A DNA stretch of 64,000 nt from Mixophyes australis (lineage: Eukaryota > Chordata > Amphibia > Anura > Limnodynastidae), in NCBI GenBank assembly GCA_036250195.1, contig JAVHZZ010000009.1, positions 97,260,271-97,324,270 on the forward strand, given 5' to 3'. The position numbers were made by a program, and so were the translations under genes. The notes beneath the pieces were generated by a model. That model had not been told where the DNA came from, did not search any database, and was given only the letters and a program-made list of their open reading frames with translations. Positions within the stretch are counted from its first letter, which is position 1; each line of letters opens with the position of its first letter. This document shows, piece by piece, positions 25,270 through 37,278 of this stretch.

Positions 25270-26155
25270 GGGTTTGAATCCTTAGGGAACGCAAAAGCAG
25301 ATATGAGCCAAATTTTGTATAAAATCACACTGTACATGCCCAGAACTGGACCATATGTCTGTGAACGCAGCAACTTCCAATTTATCTTCGAGCGCAAAAG
25401 ACTCTTACTACAGCTTATGATTTGATGAGCGTAACGGGGAGGGGACTAGGCGTATGCACGTTGTGAAAGTAAAGTAAGGGTGTGCTAAGCTAAAGCACAT
25501 GCAGCGACATCTGATTTAAACGTTGGACATCTCAAAGATATGTGTTTTTCTGTCGTATCTCTTGCACCAGTTACAGGTCAGGTGTAAGTGTTGATTACTA
25601 GTGATGACAGTCATGTATGCATGCTATAACATGTGTTTGAAATCAGGAGCAACTGTAAAATGCATTTTATGTACAGTAGACATTCATAACATCTTAATGT
25701 ATTTTATGGGAAAGGTGATTTATTAATCATTATAAACAGGTGACCATTGAACAGGTTTTTTTTCTGTGCATTTTTTTTGTGCCTTTAATCTCCAAGGGGT
25801 AAATGTATCAAGCTGAGATTTTGCCGGCGGGTTTGAAAAGTGGAGATGTTGCCTATAGCAACCAATCAGATTCTAGCTGTCATTTTGTAGAATGCACAAA
25901 ATAAATGATAACTAGAATCTGATTTTTCAAACCCGCCGGAAAACTCTCAGCTTGATACATTTACCCCCGAATATGTATTGTACGTATCCTGCAGGCAGTG
26001 TATTGTCTGTAAGAACAGAGCGCACCTAGACCCATTGTTATCAACAAACATATCTTTACATCAGCCCTTTGTTTGAACCGGACGTACGTATGCCCGATTT
26101 AGATGTATTTTCCAAAAGGCAGATTGTGTTCGTTCTGTGTTCCTTGATGAATCAC
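25270..26155. mobile_element. TIR DNA transposon remnant (copy 2), interrupted by a palindromic MITE
   Basis: Collinear with 21273..22623: 'atgagccaaattttgtataa', 'agggtgtgctaagc', 'ttgcaccagttacaggtcag' and the right end 'gttccttgatgaatcaca'. It has no minisatellite expansion. At the equivalent place it has a single 'gtatcctgcaggcagtgt' motif. Confidence 0.65.
25796..25969. mobile_element. Palindromic CCAAT MITE, copy a
   Basis: Long near-perfect palindrome with ends ggggtaaatgtatcaagct and agcttgatacatttaccccc. One arm has 'agcaaccaatcagattctag'; the matching CCAAT of the other arm is partly deleted here. Confidence 0.85.
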
Positions 26156-27021
26156 ATCCTTAATCTACTAGCTGGTTGTTCCGGGACTGTGCTAAACAAC
26201 CCAGTCAAAGCGGAGCCATCGGCTTCTACAGTTCCTCCAACTATGACCATGCACCTACTGGGTGGTTCGTGTTTGACATGGTTTCTTGCTATCAGGGCTG
26301 CAATTAGAAATTTTGGGCCCAGTACAAATGAAAGAGGCAGGTCCCCTCCCTTCCCCACCCTCCTGGAACTCCCCTCCTCTGGCATCTTCAAAACGCCCTC
26401 CCCAATTACCTTACCTTGTAGTTGTTGATGTGGTGTGATGGCTCACAGTCACTGGTTGATTGGGAGCACCCAGTGCGGTGATGAGGTCAAGTAAAAGAAA
26501 AATAATTTCAAACACCCCCCATCAAAATCAAGATGGCAGGACAGGCAGGTTATTTCAGGCCCCTAAATCACTCCGGGCCCCCAGGTCTGTCTGGGCCCCT
26601 TACAATTGTACCCCTGTGCCCCCTGGTCACTGCTCTGTCTGCTATACCCAGGCAAACCCATTATGAAAGAGAGAGGGACTAGTATTCTGTGTGAACATAT
26701 GTGTGAGTAGCCTGATAACAAAGGTGCAGTTATTCCAATATAGAAGCACTGCCCCATTGTACAGCACCATGTTAATAACCCTATAGTAATTTACATTCAA
26801 GTGCTAAAGGGAGTAAGTGCACATAGTAGAAATAGTATTGGTCATTGCACAAAGTTATTCCTATGTTTTACTATAAGAATGCAGAGGAAGCAGGGTATAA
26901 TTTACCTCTAAAAAGACCTTGAGGAAAAGAGATCGCAAAACAAGTTATTATAGAACAAAAATGCAAAAGTATATTAAGAACTGTAAAATAAATATGAAAA
27001 CACACTTGTGTATATATGTGC

Positions 27022-27025
<4 letters not shown>
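26156..27025. other. Intronic sequence; possible gggcccc-rich MITE at about 26294..26625
   Basis: A stretch starting cagggctgcaattagaaa and ending near 'cctgtgccccctgg' has weak inverted ends of hAT style. No target duplication could be read, so this is tentative. Confidence 0.35.
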
Positions 27026-27108
<83 letters not shown>

Positions 27109-27133
27109 TATACACACACATATACACACACAC
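27026..27133. repeat. (TA)n to (CA)n compound microsatellite
   Basis: About 75 bp of TA followed by alternating cacacata units. Confidence 0.97.
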
Positions 27134-27856
27134 ACATAATCAATACTTTATATATACTTGTCACAGTATAATTATACCAATAAATGATACATTTATTTCT
27201 TTAAACTGCAATAACCTATTTGGCTTGATAAAAAAAAAACTGACCTGTTCTTAACATACACTTCAAGTCCTGGATGAGCCAACAATATCATTGCATGGTC
27301 TCAAAATAACAAACTTCACATGAAAAATGTAGCAGAGGTAATATTTTCTAAGCTCGAGTTTCCTGTTTTTTGGACTGTTGTTCGCTGATGATTAATACTG
27401 TGTGAGGCAATGTTCCAGATGGGATTGATGAAACATTTAATTCTAAAAATTTTATAGTCTCTTTTTTTTTTTTGCTTTTAAACCTCAAAAACAACAATAT
27501 GAACTCTGTGGTTTTATAACTTTATGTGGAAAATTTCAAAGGTCACAGCTGAAGAAAGGAGAGAGCAGAGCGATGCATGGGTTATTTCATTCTGTAGCTT
27601 ATAGCAACCAATTTCAGAGGAGGAAAGTTAAATAGAATTTAACACTAAAATGTTTTTTATACTTTTTATAAGACAGTGAGCGTAACTGCGACACAACTAG
27701 ATGAGGCCACATCGGCAGATATGCCTTTTAGGAGGCAAACCTCTTGGGTGCTGATGCAACAACATACAGTGATGATGAAGATGACAAAACAGAAAGCAAA
27801 GTTGCTCAATCAATTTATAGATTCACAGCGGGTGTTTGAAAGGGTGAGTTTATCTC
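27134..27856. other. Intronic sequence with one exon-like block
   Basis: The block 27676..27844 is open in two plus-strand frames, follows an AG (tataagacag) and is followed by GTGAGT. No homology is recognised; see findings. Confidence 0.35.
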
Positions 27857-28134
27857 GTACTTGCCTACTTCAATAGGCGACGTCCGGGAGAGGGGCGTGG
27901 CTAATGGGTGGGAGAGGGCGGGGCGCCTTGAATCTCGTCATTTTGTCCCCGCCCCCTCAAGTAAAATGGCGATTTTTCGCGGGGTACTTGCCAAAATGAC
28001 GCGATTCCCGGTGAATCGCGTTATTTTAGCAAGTTAATTTCAGGATGCGGGAGAAATGCCAGCTCTCCCGGGAGTCCGGGAATTTCCCGAATTTCGGGAG
28101 TCTCCCGTACTTTCTGGGAGAGTTGGCAAGTATG
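27857..28134. mobile_element. GC-rich MITE family, near-complete copy
   Basis: Left end gtacttgcctac and right end gagagttggcaagtatg. The interior carries cgtcattttgtccccgccc, 'caaaatgacgcgattcccgg' and 'gtgaatcgcgttattttagc'. It is the best-preserved copy together with 50126..50403. Confidence 0.75.
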
Positions 28135-28271
28135 ATTTATTTTTAACTTTCCTTTCTGTTTTGTTTGTTTGAGAGGTATGCTCCGGCATCTGATGGGATG
28201 TGCTGCTGCTATACTGTCATTTGGAGGTTTTTGGGGTACTTCATGGTAAGTTAGCTCTCAATTTAAAACTT

Positions 28272-28307
<36 letters not shown>

Positions 28308-28851
28308 ATATTATATATATATATACACGACCCAAAAATAGGGACTCATGAGAGTTAGGACCACACTTTTAGCAGAAGCGCCGTGACGTGGAGGGTGGCT
28401 TATCATGCATTTGCAAAGGACTGTAATTAAGTATTGTGCATTTTTATGTGCAGCTTTGTTACTGGTTAACAGCGGTATGATGAAGAGGACAACAGTCAGC
28501 AGCACTACCTTGCGGCTTCTGACTGGCTGATTGCATATTGACTTTTTAAATTATATTAAAATAATGCCAGCCCTATATTTTATGAAGTCGAAGCTGTCTA
28601 TTCGCATTACATAATTTACTTTTAAATTTGGGCAACTAAACAAGATTTTCACTGGATATTTAAAGGGGGAAAATCAAAAGAAGTTATGAAATTTAACTTA
28701 ATTTATTTTTAATTTAATTTGATTTTTATATTGCAAATGTAATGTTAGCATTTAATAATAACTGTCCAGACAGTAATCTTTCTTGTGTATATTACACTTC
28801 ATTACATTATTATATTGTGTACAATTAGGGTAATGCGATTCTAGCATTTAC
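28135..28851. other. Intronic sequence with TA microsatellite (28271..28324)
   Basis: No gene recognised. A TA run with internal 'attatata' shifts lies near 28271..28324. Confidence 0.5.
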
Positions 28852-28994
28852 TTCTAACCAGTGATCTAAGTGGAAATTTAGAAGAGGTTGTATGAAAAAT
28901 ATAAGTGAATGGAATTTGATCGTTTTCCAATGAAGGCAGTAGGAGAAGTGGTGGTATGGCATACAACGCTATACCAGTCCACTTCCACCACTGT
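28852..28994. mobile_element. Short hAT-like MITE, about 143 bp
   Basis: Left cagtgatctaagtgg and right ccacttccaccactg are imperfect inverted ends. The inner 'tagaagaggttgtatgaaaa' relates it to fragments at 3187 and 14685. No target duplication was recognised. Confidence 0.55.
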
Positions 28995-29594
28995 TTTTAA
29001 TATGGTCAACTACATCTGTAAATTATCTACATTCTATCATGGGGTGAACGCCTGGCGCAAATGCCACTGTTTTTGAGCTGGATGCATCTTGAGATGTGTC
29101 AGACTAAACAAATTGTTATGTTCGTTTAGTCGCTATCAATAAATATTGTCCGCTGCGATCAATGTGGTTCCAACGTACAAAAGAGATTTAATAGCGAGAT
29201 GTAACAAATAACAATTGAATAAAATATAGTACAGCCGATACATACACCGTGCACTGGTTCCACCATACAGTCATTCAGTCCTGAAGTCTGTGGTCAAAGT
29301 AGACGACTGATGGTCTCAGTGCTTGGTTTATATATAGTTTGTGGTATATAAAAAACAGTAGTGATGTCATGGCATTTTTCCTTCGTTTCAGGATTTAGGA
29401 CAGTCCAGTATAATGCAGGTCATAGGTCGGTTCAAACGATGCTCTCCATGGGTGTGGGTGAACTCTCCAACAGCTGCCTATGTGCCTATCCCGCCAAAAT
29501 ACTGGTTCTTACTAGTCTATTAGCATTACAAGCACAATATAATTTTGAGCATTAATCCTTTATCATCCATAACTAGCATATACAAGGTGCGATC
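28995..29594. other. Unclassified intronic or repeat-like sequence
   Basis: Less AT-rich than its surroundings and possibly part of an old retroelement, but no domain or terminal repeat could be identified. Confidence 0.35.
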
Positions 29595-29602
29595 GTGTAG
29601 AC

Positions 29603-29750
29603 CAGGGGTAGGGAACCTGTGGCTCTCCAGGTGTTGTGAAACTACAAATCCCAGCATGCCTTGCCACCTATCTGCTGGTTATCTACTGGCAAAGCATGCT
29701 GGGACTTGTAGTTTCACAACACCTGGAGAGCCGCAGGTTGCCTACCCCTG
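29603..29750. mobile_element. hAT MITE, 148 bp, perfect 8-bp target duplication
   Basis: Ends caggggtagggaacctg and caggttgcctacccctg, flanked by gtgtagac on both sides (29595..29602, 29751..29758). The interior palindrome includes gtgaaactacaaatcccag and gggacttgtagtttcac. Confidence 0.92.
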
Positions 29751-29758
29751 GTGTAGAC

Positions 29759-30335
29759 GATTGTAGCGGATGTCTGATGGTAGAGAGTGGATAAGTATGA
29801 CACTAAACATGATACATTTCCTATATCCTGAACCTTAGATGTTAACAAAGTGGTTTTAACATTATTATATTAAACTATCGAATCTATTACATTTGCTTAT
29901 AAATGACTATGTGCTGGAACTTTATTACAGTGAACTATTTACAAATGAATGTGTAAGTGTAAATGTATGTAGAAGTGTTCGCTAGTGTTATTGCGTAATA
30001 CGCCCTTTCACGCCGTAGCATGCCATTCGCAAATTTTCAGATAAAGTCAATTAAATCGATGTTTATTAATTTGAAACGACTTCATCCAATTATTCGAGTT
30101 TCACAATATGCACATATTTCTTTGCGAAATTGCACATATTTTACGTGGGCAGGGTCGTGCTAGATCTGTGTATCCTTGAAGTTTTGAAGAATAGACTTCA
30201 ACATTTATGTTTTGCATAAGTAGAGTCGTCTAAACTTCTCCCTACTCTAGGCGGAGCCATGGGGCTGCTTTCATGCAGAGATTTACCGGGGGCTCCACCA
30301 GTTCTATAATACAGAACCAAAAAATGAATCTGTTG
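29759..30335. other. Intronic sequence without recognised genes
   Basis: AT-rich. Nothing identified. Confidence 0.5.
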
Positions 30336-30440
30336 TTAAATGGAGGAGGGGCAAGTGAGTGAGCATGTTGACCAATCACAAGCTGCAATATCTTGTTTGC
30401 AGCATGTGATTGGTTCTCCTGCTCATGCATCCTCACTCTG
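30336..30440. mobile_element. Imperfect palindrome with two CCAAT boxes (possible MITE)
   Basis: Arms gaccaatcacaagctgcaat and 'gcagcatgtgattggttctc' pair imperfectly. Outer parts 'gagtgagcatg' and 'tcatgcatcctcactc' extend the symmetry. No target duplication seen. Confidence 0.45.
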
Positions 30441-31520
30441 GCTTTTGTCCACGACTTTGAGAAGAACTAGAGGAGCCCTGGGAAAAATGCTGCACTTTAT
30501 ATATATATGGATTACAAAACAAAAGTAACACTCCCACTTATAGAGTATGAAGCTTTTTTTTTTGCAGATGAAGTGAAAGGCATCCAGCTGTTTGTCCTGT
30601 TATGGAGAGTGTGTGACCAGATCTCAGCATTCCGTTGGACATCTATACAGATAAGCTTAAAAGATCTTATTTCTGGTACGCACATATACACACGAGTGGC
30701 TGGGGTGATTTTTGAATCAATCACTGTACTTTGTTCTATGGTTTACTTCTAATATTGGTGGCAAGGATTAGCTGTGTTTTGGACCAGTGTGGTCCTAATA
30801 TGCACCTTTGACATTTCCAATACAATACTAAACTATTTATTCTTTTATTTATCCTCCTTTATTCTTTTCTAGATTATTTCCACGCTACACCGCTTGGTAT
30901 ATGGAGGAATGGCAGCCGCCTGCACAGGGGAAGTGTTTATTAGAACTTTTAAAGGACTCTTGTATATCATTGGATTTTGATATTAATTACTGTATTTTGT
31001 CGAAACGCCATTGTGTATCCTATTTATATATATATATATATATAGTCATGCATAGCACGTCTGCAGATTCCAGCAATGTTGGATTTAATGTAAGACTAAC
31101 TAGGCCTTCGGGTCTCAGGGAAGGCAGAGAAGTGGCTTCCTTGTATAGCATATATGCATAAATCACAACTGTCATAATTTTGGTGGGGCACCTCGATTTG
31201 CTGGCCGCAAAAGGGGCTCGGCTTAACAAAAAGTGGGTGGAGTTTTCAATAAAGATACCCATTTGCGGGCAGAGTTTGGAAGGCTAGGAGGCTGGGCTTA
31301 GTTTGTCCAGCTTTCGGGATTCTAATTGTTGGGAGGTATGTATATGTTAAACTTCATTTGCAAAGAAACAGCTTCAGTAGTAACGAAAATTAATGTAAGG
31401 TTGATATGTTATATTAAGTGGCTGTGGTGAGGTTTACCTTGAGAATACAATGTAGCAGAGAAGGCATATTGCTGCTTTGCTCTTTAACAAGATTATAAAG
31501 GTGATGAAATGTTATATCAT
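30441..31520. other. Intronic sequence with small TA runs and a GC-rich fragment
   Basis: A segment around 31190..31335 with 'gtggggcacctcgatttgct' and the ending 'ttgggaggtatg' resembles the terminus of a second GC-rich repeat family, also seen near 33905..34110 and 34600..34645. Confidence 0.4.
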
Positions 31521-31884
31521 AGTTGCCAACCTTTCCAAATTGATTTCAACTAGGATTTAACATTTCATGTCACAGAGACTCCCGGACACCAACTACTGGC
31601 CTCCAGTAGTCTCGGGGGAAAGGTGGGCATAAGGGGGCGGGGCTCAGCAAATCGCGTCATTTTTCCCCTCCCCCCGTGTCGTAATGACGCCAACGCGTCA
31701 TTCTACTGTGGGGGTGGGCCAAAATGGTGTAATTACTGGAGAATCGCATCAATGAGGCTCAAAATCTGCCCACTTCACTAGAAAGTGGGCAGATGCAGGA
31801 GAATTACCAGCTCTCCCGGAAGTCCCGGACACCTACCCGGAATTCAGGAATCTACTGGATATTCCAGGAGAGTTGGCAAGTATG
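31521..31884. mobile_element. GC-rich MITE family, copy with extended arms
   Basis: Left 'catagttgccaacctttcc' and right 'ccaggagagttggcaagtat'. The core has 'gcaaatcgcgtcatttttcc' and 'gtaatgacgccaacgcgtca'. Confidence 0.7.
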
Positions 31885-32936
31885 TGTTAAATAGGTTTGA
31901 ATTATCTGACAGTGGATCAAACATGGACTTGGTTGCCTGGGTCATGGAAGGGCTGCACTGGGAGAGGTAAGCCTAAGGCTATGTGCAAACAGGCTCCAAT
32001 AATGTAGACCCGGCCCTGGTTTCCATGCAGTGTTTCTTCTGACTTCCTGTCGTCTTACGCTGTCTTAATAGCCTCAAACACTACAAAAGCCTGCACTAGG
32101 AATACATGGAGCTTGGAAGATAATTGCTTTTATACAAAATATTTAAATACAGAAGATAATGGTATTTAAAATATTCATTTGTGACTGAAAAAATCTGTTA
32201 TCTTATGCTGCAAAAATAAGGTTAACTGACAACAACGCTATACGCTACATTTACAATATACATAAAACACATGGGCCAAGGAAGACAAATAAACACGAGA
32301 TGCTCTAAATCTTTTCCTCTCACATTACTGTTATTCTCTGATTTACTCAGATTTATTTTTACAAGGTTTGCTATTCTGAATAAATATTGTTGGACACATA
32401 ATTCAGGAGAGTGTGATATATAATTCTCTATTCAGCACACACAGTTCATTGTTTGCTCAGGAACAAAGTATCATTACAATTCTCTATCCCACTTGTGCAA
32501 AATACTAAGATTGTTAATAGGTTTCACAAAAGATAAATAGGTCTGAACACCTTTATATTATGTATTTATTGATATGTGCATTGCTTTAAACCTCTCAGTA
32601 GTTGTGAAACATTGAATATTCGCACCTTGCTCGCAAATTAACATAGACCAAGCACTATTTGACATGCAGGTAAAACTTGCACTGCGGCTATTTTAGAACA
32701 AATGACAAAAAAAATACTCTGGAATTACATGCTGCATCAAAACTAAATTAAAATGGATGAAATACCAATTTCAAGCCACATTTCATTGCTGTGAAGTGCC
32801 CAGGGATATTTTGCATTTCCAGTCAATAAAGAAAACATTGTCCAAACAGCTGAAAGTTGTTCAAGAAAAGTTATTAAATCCAAAAGGAGACATTGCATGA
32901 TCTCCTTAATTTCATCCAGTAATTTTTGTAAGGTTC
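31885..32936. other. Intronic sequence without recognised genes
   Basis: AT-rich. Nothing identified. Confidence 0.5.
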
Positions 32937-32944
32937 TCCTAGAT

Positions 32945-33092
32945 CTGTGTTGGCTAACCTGTGACACTCCAGGTGTTTGTGAAACTACAAGTCCCAGCAT
33001 GCTTTGCCAATATATAGCAGCTTATTGCTGGAAGGGTATGCTGGGACTGGTAGTTTCACAACACCTGGAGTGTCACAGGTTAGCCAACACTG
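32945..33092. mobile_element. hAT MITE, 148 bp, perfect 8-bp target duplication
   Basis: Ends ctgtgttggctaacctgtg and cacaggttagccaacactg, flanked by tcctagat on both sides (32937..32944, 33093..33100). Internal palindrome as in 29603..29750 (ccaggtgtttgtgaaactac, gtagtttcacaacacctgg). Confidence 0.93.
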
Positions 33093-33100
33093 TCCTAGAT

Positions 33101-35219
33101 GAAGCATACTCCCTTGTCCGAGAGACAATTTAAGGCCAAACAAGCATAGAATATTTTTCACTATGATTTGGCCATAGGTAGCACTGTTCCTTTGTAAATC
33201 TAGTTTTCTTGTATGTATTTGAGGCATTCACATAGTAATTTAAACAATCTGTACCAATAATCAGATAATTAAATACAGTCCATGACCATATAGTATATTC
33301 TAAGATTTGTGGCAAAACAAATAATTTTACATCCCTGCCATTATTGAAATGACCATGTTGGCAGTGTTGGAACACATAGTGAATTAACTGTGCTATGCAC
33401 ACTGGGAGCCCTGCCAGCTCTATTGGCAACCACAGTCTGGCTGTGATGTCATATTGCTTTGCTCCAGTGTAGGAGAGTACATTATTTATTTTTTGCATTG
33501 CTAGATGAATATTCAAAACACCACTGAGTGCCAATCCTTAAAAGAATCAATTCATACCAAATCTTATTTGGCTTTATATTTAATACAAACGTTTTCATTT
33601 CATGCAACCTAAAGTTGTCCTTTTTAAATAAAGTTTTCCATATGGTGCTTTGCATTTTCATTTCCGTAGCTTACACAGTTTAGGGACAAATATCTTAAAA
33701 TTTAAAAAAAACATTAAATCAGTTGCACTACAAAAGAATTTTCACACTTGCCCAACTGATAGATGAGGCTGGAACTGATTACTAGCAACAATATCCCATA
33801 TGTCAGTTGATCTAGTGGGTGGGGCAAGACACTGACTTAGCAATCTCTTCTACTTTGAAAATGCAATATGTTGATGATACCATTTAAACATTATCAGGGA
33901 AAATTCAGTTGGTCACAATTGGTTTTTTTTAGCACACCTATCAATAGTTCCGATCCATTGAACCCAAGAGGGGCTGGGTTTACCTGAGAGTGGGTGGGAC
34001 TAAGTCCTGAAGGGAGTGTGGTTTGTGAAAATGGGCAGGGCTTGGACAGATAAGGGGGCAGTGCTTATTTAGTCTTGAATTTGCCAGAACAAATGTTGGG
34101 AGGAAGGTTATAGTATTTTAGATGTCAACTCCTACATCAAGCAGAATAAAAAATGAAACAGATCTGCATCCAGGATTCAGAACAAGAGAAGCGTTACTGT
34201 GGAACTGGCCAACATTATATAAGGACATGGCAAGGGATAAAAAATTGTGATGGCAAATCTTAAAAAATTGGCAAAATGTGTTGAGTTTGTACGTCTGCTA
34301 ACACGGGGCCTGATTCATGTTTGGACATACAACCATTTGTATCTTCTGTGAGATAGCATTGAGCATGCTCAGAAATGGACCTGACGCCAATGAACGCAAC
34401 TGCATGCAACTCATGTCTGAACGCATTGAATGTAAAAAATATATTAGAAAAAATGTTTCTATATGAAAATCCACATTTACATTAATTATTATACTGTTAA
34501 TAGTTGTTCATTTATTTTATGATATAATATTTTTGCACACAAGGTGTCACTGGATAGTCAGTAATTATGTATTGGGTATTGATGAGGGCAAGCTATGACC
34601 ATTGCTCCAGGATTCAACAGATCTTAAAGTTGGGAGGTATGGTAATGTATTAAGGAATGTTTATGTGACTTAATCCAACCCAGAAAAAAAAAGTGTCACA
34701 GGTCTTGATCAAAGGCTACTAATTGTCCTTTTTTTGTGCAATTCCATAACTTAAACATTATTCCAAAATATTACTTACCTGGGTTACAGAATTCCACATA
34801 ATCAGTGAGACCAGACATGTTTGCTACAGTGCTGCAATACTCTCCCTGCCCTACATATACGGGTTATACCATAGAGGCAGTGGGTTGTAATACAACACAC
34901 TTACAGAACATCGCTGGACTGCAGCAATTACCAGTGGACCCAATGGATTGAGAGGGTACAAAATAAGTAATATGCTGTATTAATATTTAACTAAGGGAAC
35001 AAGTGAAGAATTCTCTGTTGTGATTTAAATTATTGAAAAGGAAGAAATTATTTCACAACAAATTAAATAGATATCTAATCTCAAATCATTTATAATATAA
35101 TAGCTAAATCGTTTTGTAAATTACTACTGGAAAATATATGTTGAAAATATTCCTCTTAGTGTTGGAAATGGAACAACCTGCCTACCCTTAATCAATCTAA
35201 ATGAGCAATACTGTGGGGA
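33101..35219. other. Intronic sequence with degraded repeat fragments
   Basis: Around 33905..34110 there is a 'gggctgggttt ... atgttgggagg' fragment. Around 34305..34450, 'ggggcctgattcatg' starts a partial relative of the TIR element at 21273. No gene recognised. Confidence 0.4.
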
Positions 35220-35600
35220 AATGTCCTCCTTCACCCTCCCCTTCCACACCAATGGTTAAGTTTGTGCCTTCTCGAAACTCAGCTCAACTTGGCTTTTTAA
35301 ATGTGGGTGAAGGCACGAAGGTGAAGGAGCTTGTCGGCTTCCTTGTCTCTCCTACTCGCATATCCTCAATTGCCTGACCAAGGATAACTCATTGTCTTTA
35401 GCCTTTACCACGGGAATATGTCAAGATTAAAAACATTTTTCTTTCATATTTTCTTTTTACTTTGGAGAAGAACTGTTCTCCATATATTTCAGTTTATACC
35501 TCTCCCTGTCCCAATTTTGCACCCCCAAAAAATCTGTGCCCCCAAAAACTTTTGCACCCTAGGCTGCAGTCTAGTCAGCCTATTGGATAATCAGACCCTG
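35220..35600. mobile_element. hAT element, 5'-truncated relative of 48076..48690
   Basis: Shares 'ctcgaaactcagctcaactt', 'ttgtctttagcctttaccac', 'tttgcaccctaggctgcagt' and the right end 'attggataatcagaccctg' with the complete copy. The left end is missing. Confidence 0.75.
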
Positions 35601-37103
35601 CCCATTCGCTGAAATGCAATTCTGTACTGTATTTGTAAAGTCACATGCTTCAGAATTTAGTTGGGTGTGTGGTCTGGTTGGGATAAGACTGGGGACACAC
35701 AAGGATACATTCCACTCAAACTTTCTTAGCCAAGTGGTAAATATTTCTAAGAACAGTTTTGGACATTTTGATCATCTCTTACTCTTACTTTTACTTAGAC
35801 TCCTCAAAAGACAACAACTTACTCACCCTTTCAGATTATTATAAAGTAGTTGATATATATAAAGAAATGTAACCTGAAATGGGTTGAAAGAGGCTGCTAG
35901 GAGTGCTATGTTTACGAAAATATGCATAAAGAAAAAAAGAAGCTTATAGAATCAAACAAACATTCTATTTAACAAACTGTACTAAGTGCACAGATATAAC
36001 ACATAGTAACCAATCGAATTGCCATTGTATATTGTTGTTTAGAAAATAAAAGTAAACAACTGATTGGTTGATGTGTTTCATCACGTTTCAGTGCTTACAA
36101 CCATTTTATTAAATACGCCCCTAAGCCTCCACTGTATATCCATGTCCTTAGAGAAAATAGGACATAGACAAACTATATAAAATCAAGGATTCAGCTCATA
36201 ATATTATTGAATTATAACACTTAGTAATAAAACATAGTGATAAAAGACATTGAATGATACACAAGCATTCATGACTGTGGTATTAAACTGATTGGACACA
36301 CATTGATGTAATACAACACTAAGTGGCATGAATATAATAGAACACTCTTATGGAATGGCATGCACAGTACTTTAGTGCTGACTAGTGAAAACAAATAGTA
36401 AAAACTGTAAATCCTGGTGATATGTCACTGAGACAAAACAGGTGTTTCAACAAATATTGCTAAACTTCCAAAAACAACTAATACAAGTGCGTTGTGTTGA
36501 AATATGTTACATATGTAATATTCCTAATACCACTTCATATGTAATTGCACACTTTAATGATGTACTAAAGGATACTCATTTTTAATAAGTTAATTCACTG
36601 TAAAGTATTTTGTGATGTAATGTGTTGTCCCCGGAACCACTATAATTACATCCACATTGTATAGAAAAGGTTTACTACCTTTCTACCCTTCTTCTTTATA
36701 CTTTGACATCTCTGCTTCTACCCAGAACCTGAATGTACAGTAAGATGTAGGTTTAAGTGTCTACTACGGTACTCGGTAAGTTTCATAAAAGATAGAATGT
36801 TGAAAGCACATGAACTCTATGTTTATACCCCTTTTGTATTTGTGTAATAAATCATATGAAATAAATGTATAATAATATTTTTCCTGAACTGCTTTCCCTA
36901 GCTTCTGTAAAGGTGCTAATGATTTTAGGGTAGGCACACACTGGCATCTACATTGTGCAGTTTTTTGCATTTGAAAACACAGGTATAAATGCATATAAAT
37001 CCACATTGAGTTTAGGTATGCATTTTAAGCTATAAAAAAATCTTCATCAATGAACAAGTTTGCTCTTAATGAAAACATATTGCTATTTGCTTAATTATAC
37101 CAC
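35601..37103. other. Intronic sequence without recognised genes
   Basis: AT-rich. A CCAAT-containing weak palindrome lies near 36000..36070 (taaccaatcgaatt, actgattggttg), too diverged to assign. Confidence 0.45.
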
Positions 37104-37278
37104 GGGGTAAATTTATCAAGCTGCGGGTTTGAAAAAGTGGAGATGTTGCCTACAGCAACCAATCAGATTCCAGTTATCATTTATTTAGTACATTCTACAA
37201 AATGACAGCTAGAATTTGATTGGTTGCTATAGGCAACATCTCCACTTTTTTTTAAACCAGCTTGATAAATTTACCGCC
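37104..37278. mobile_element. Palindromic CCAAT MITE, copy b
   Basis: Ends ggggtaaatttatcaagct and agcttgataaatttaccgcc. Inner arms 'cagcaaccaatcagattcca' and 'agaatttgattggttgctat'. Confidence 0.9.
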
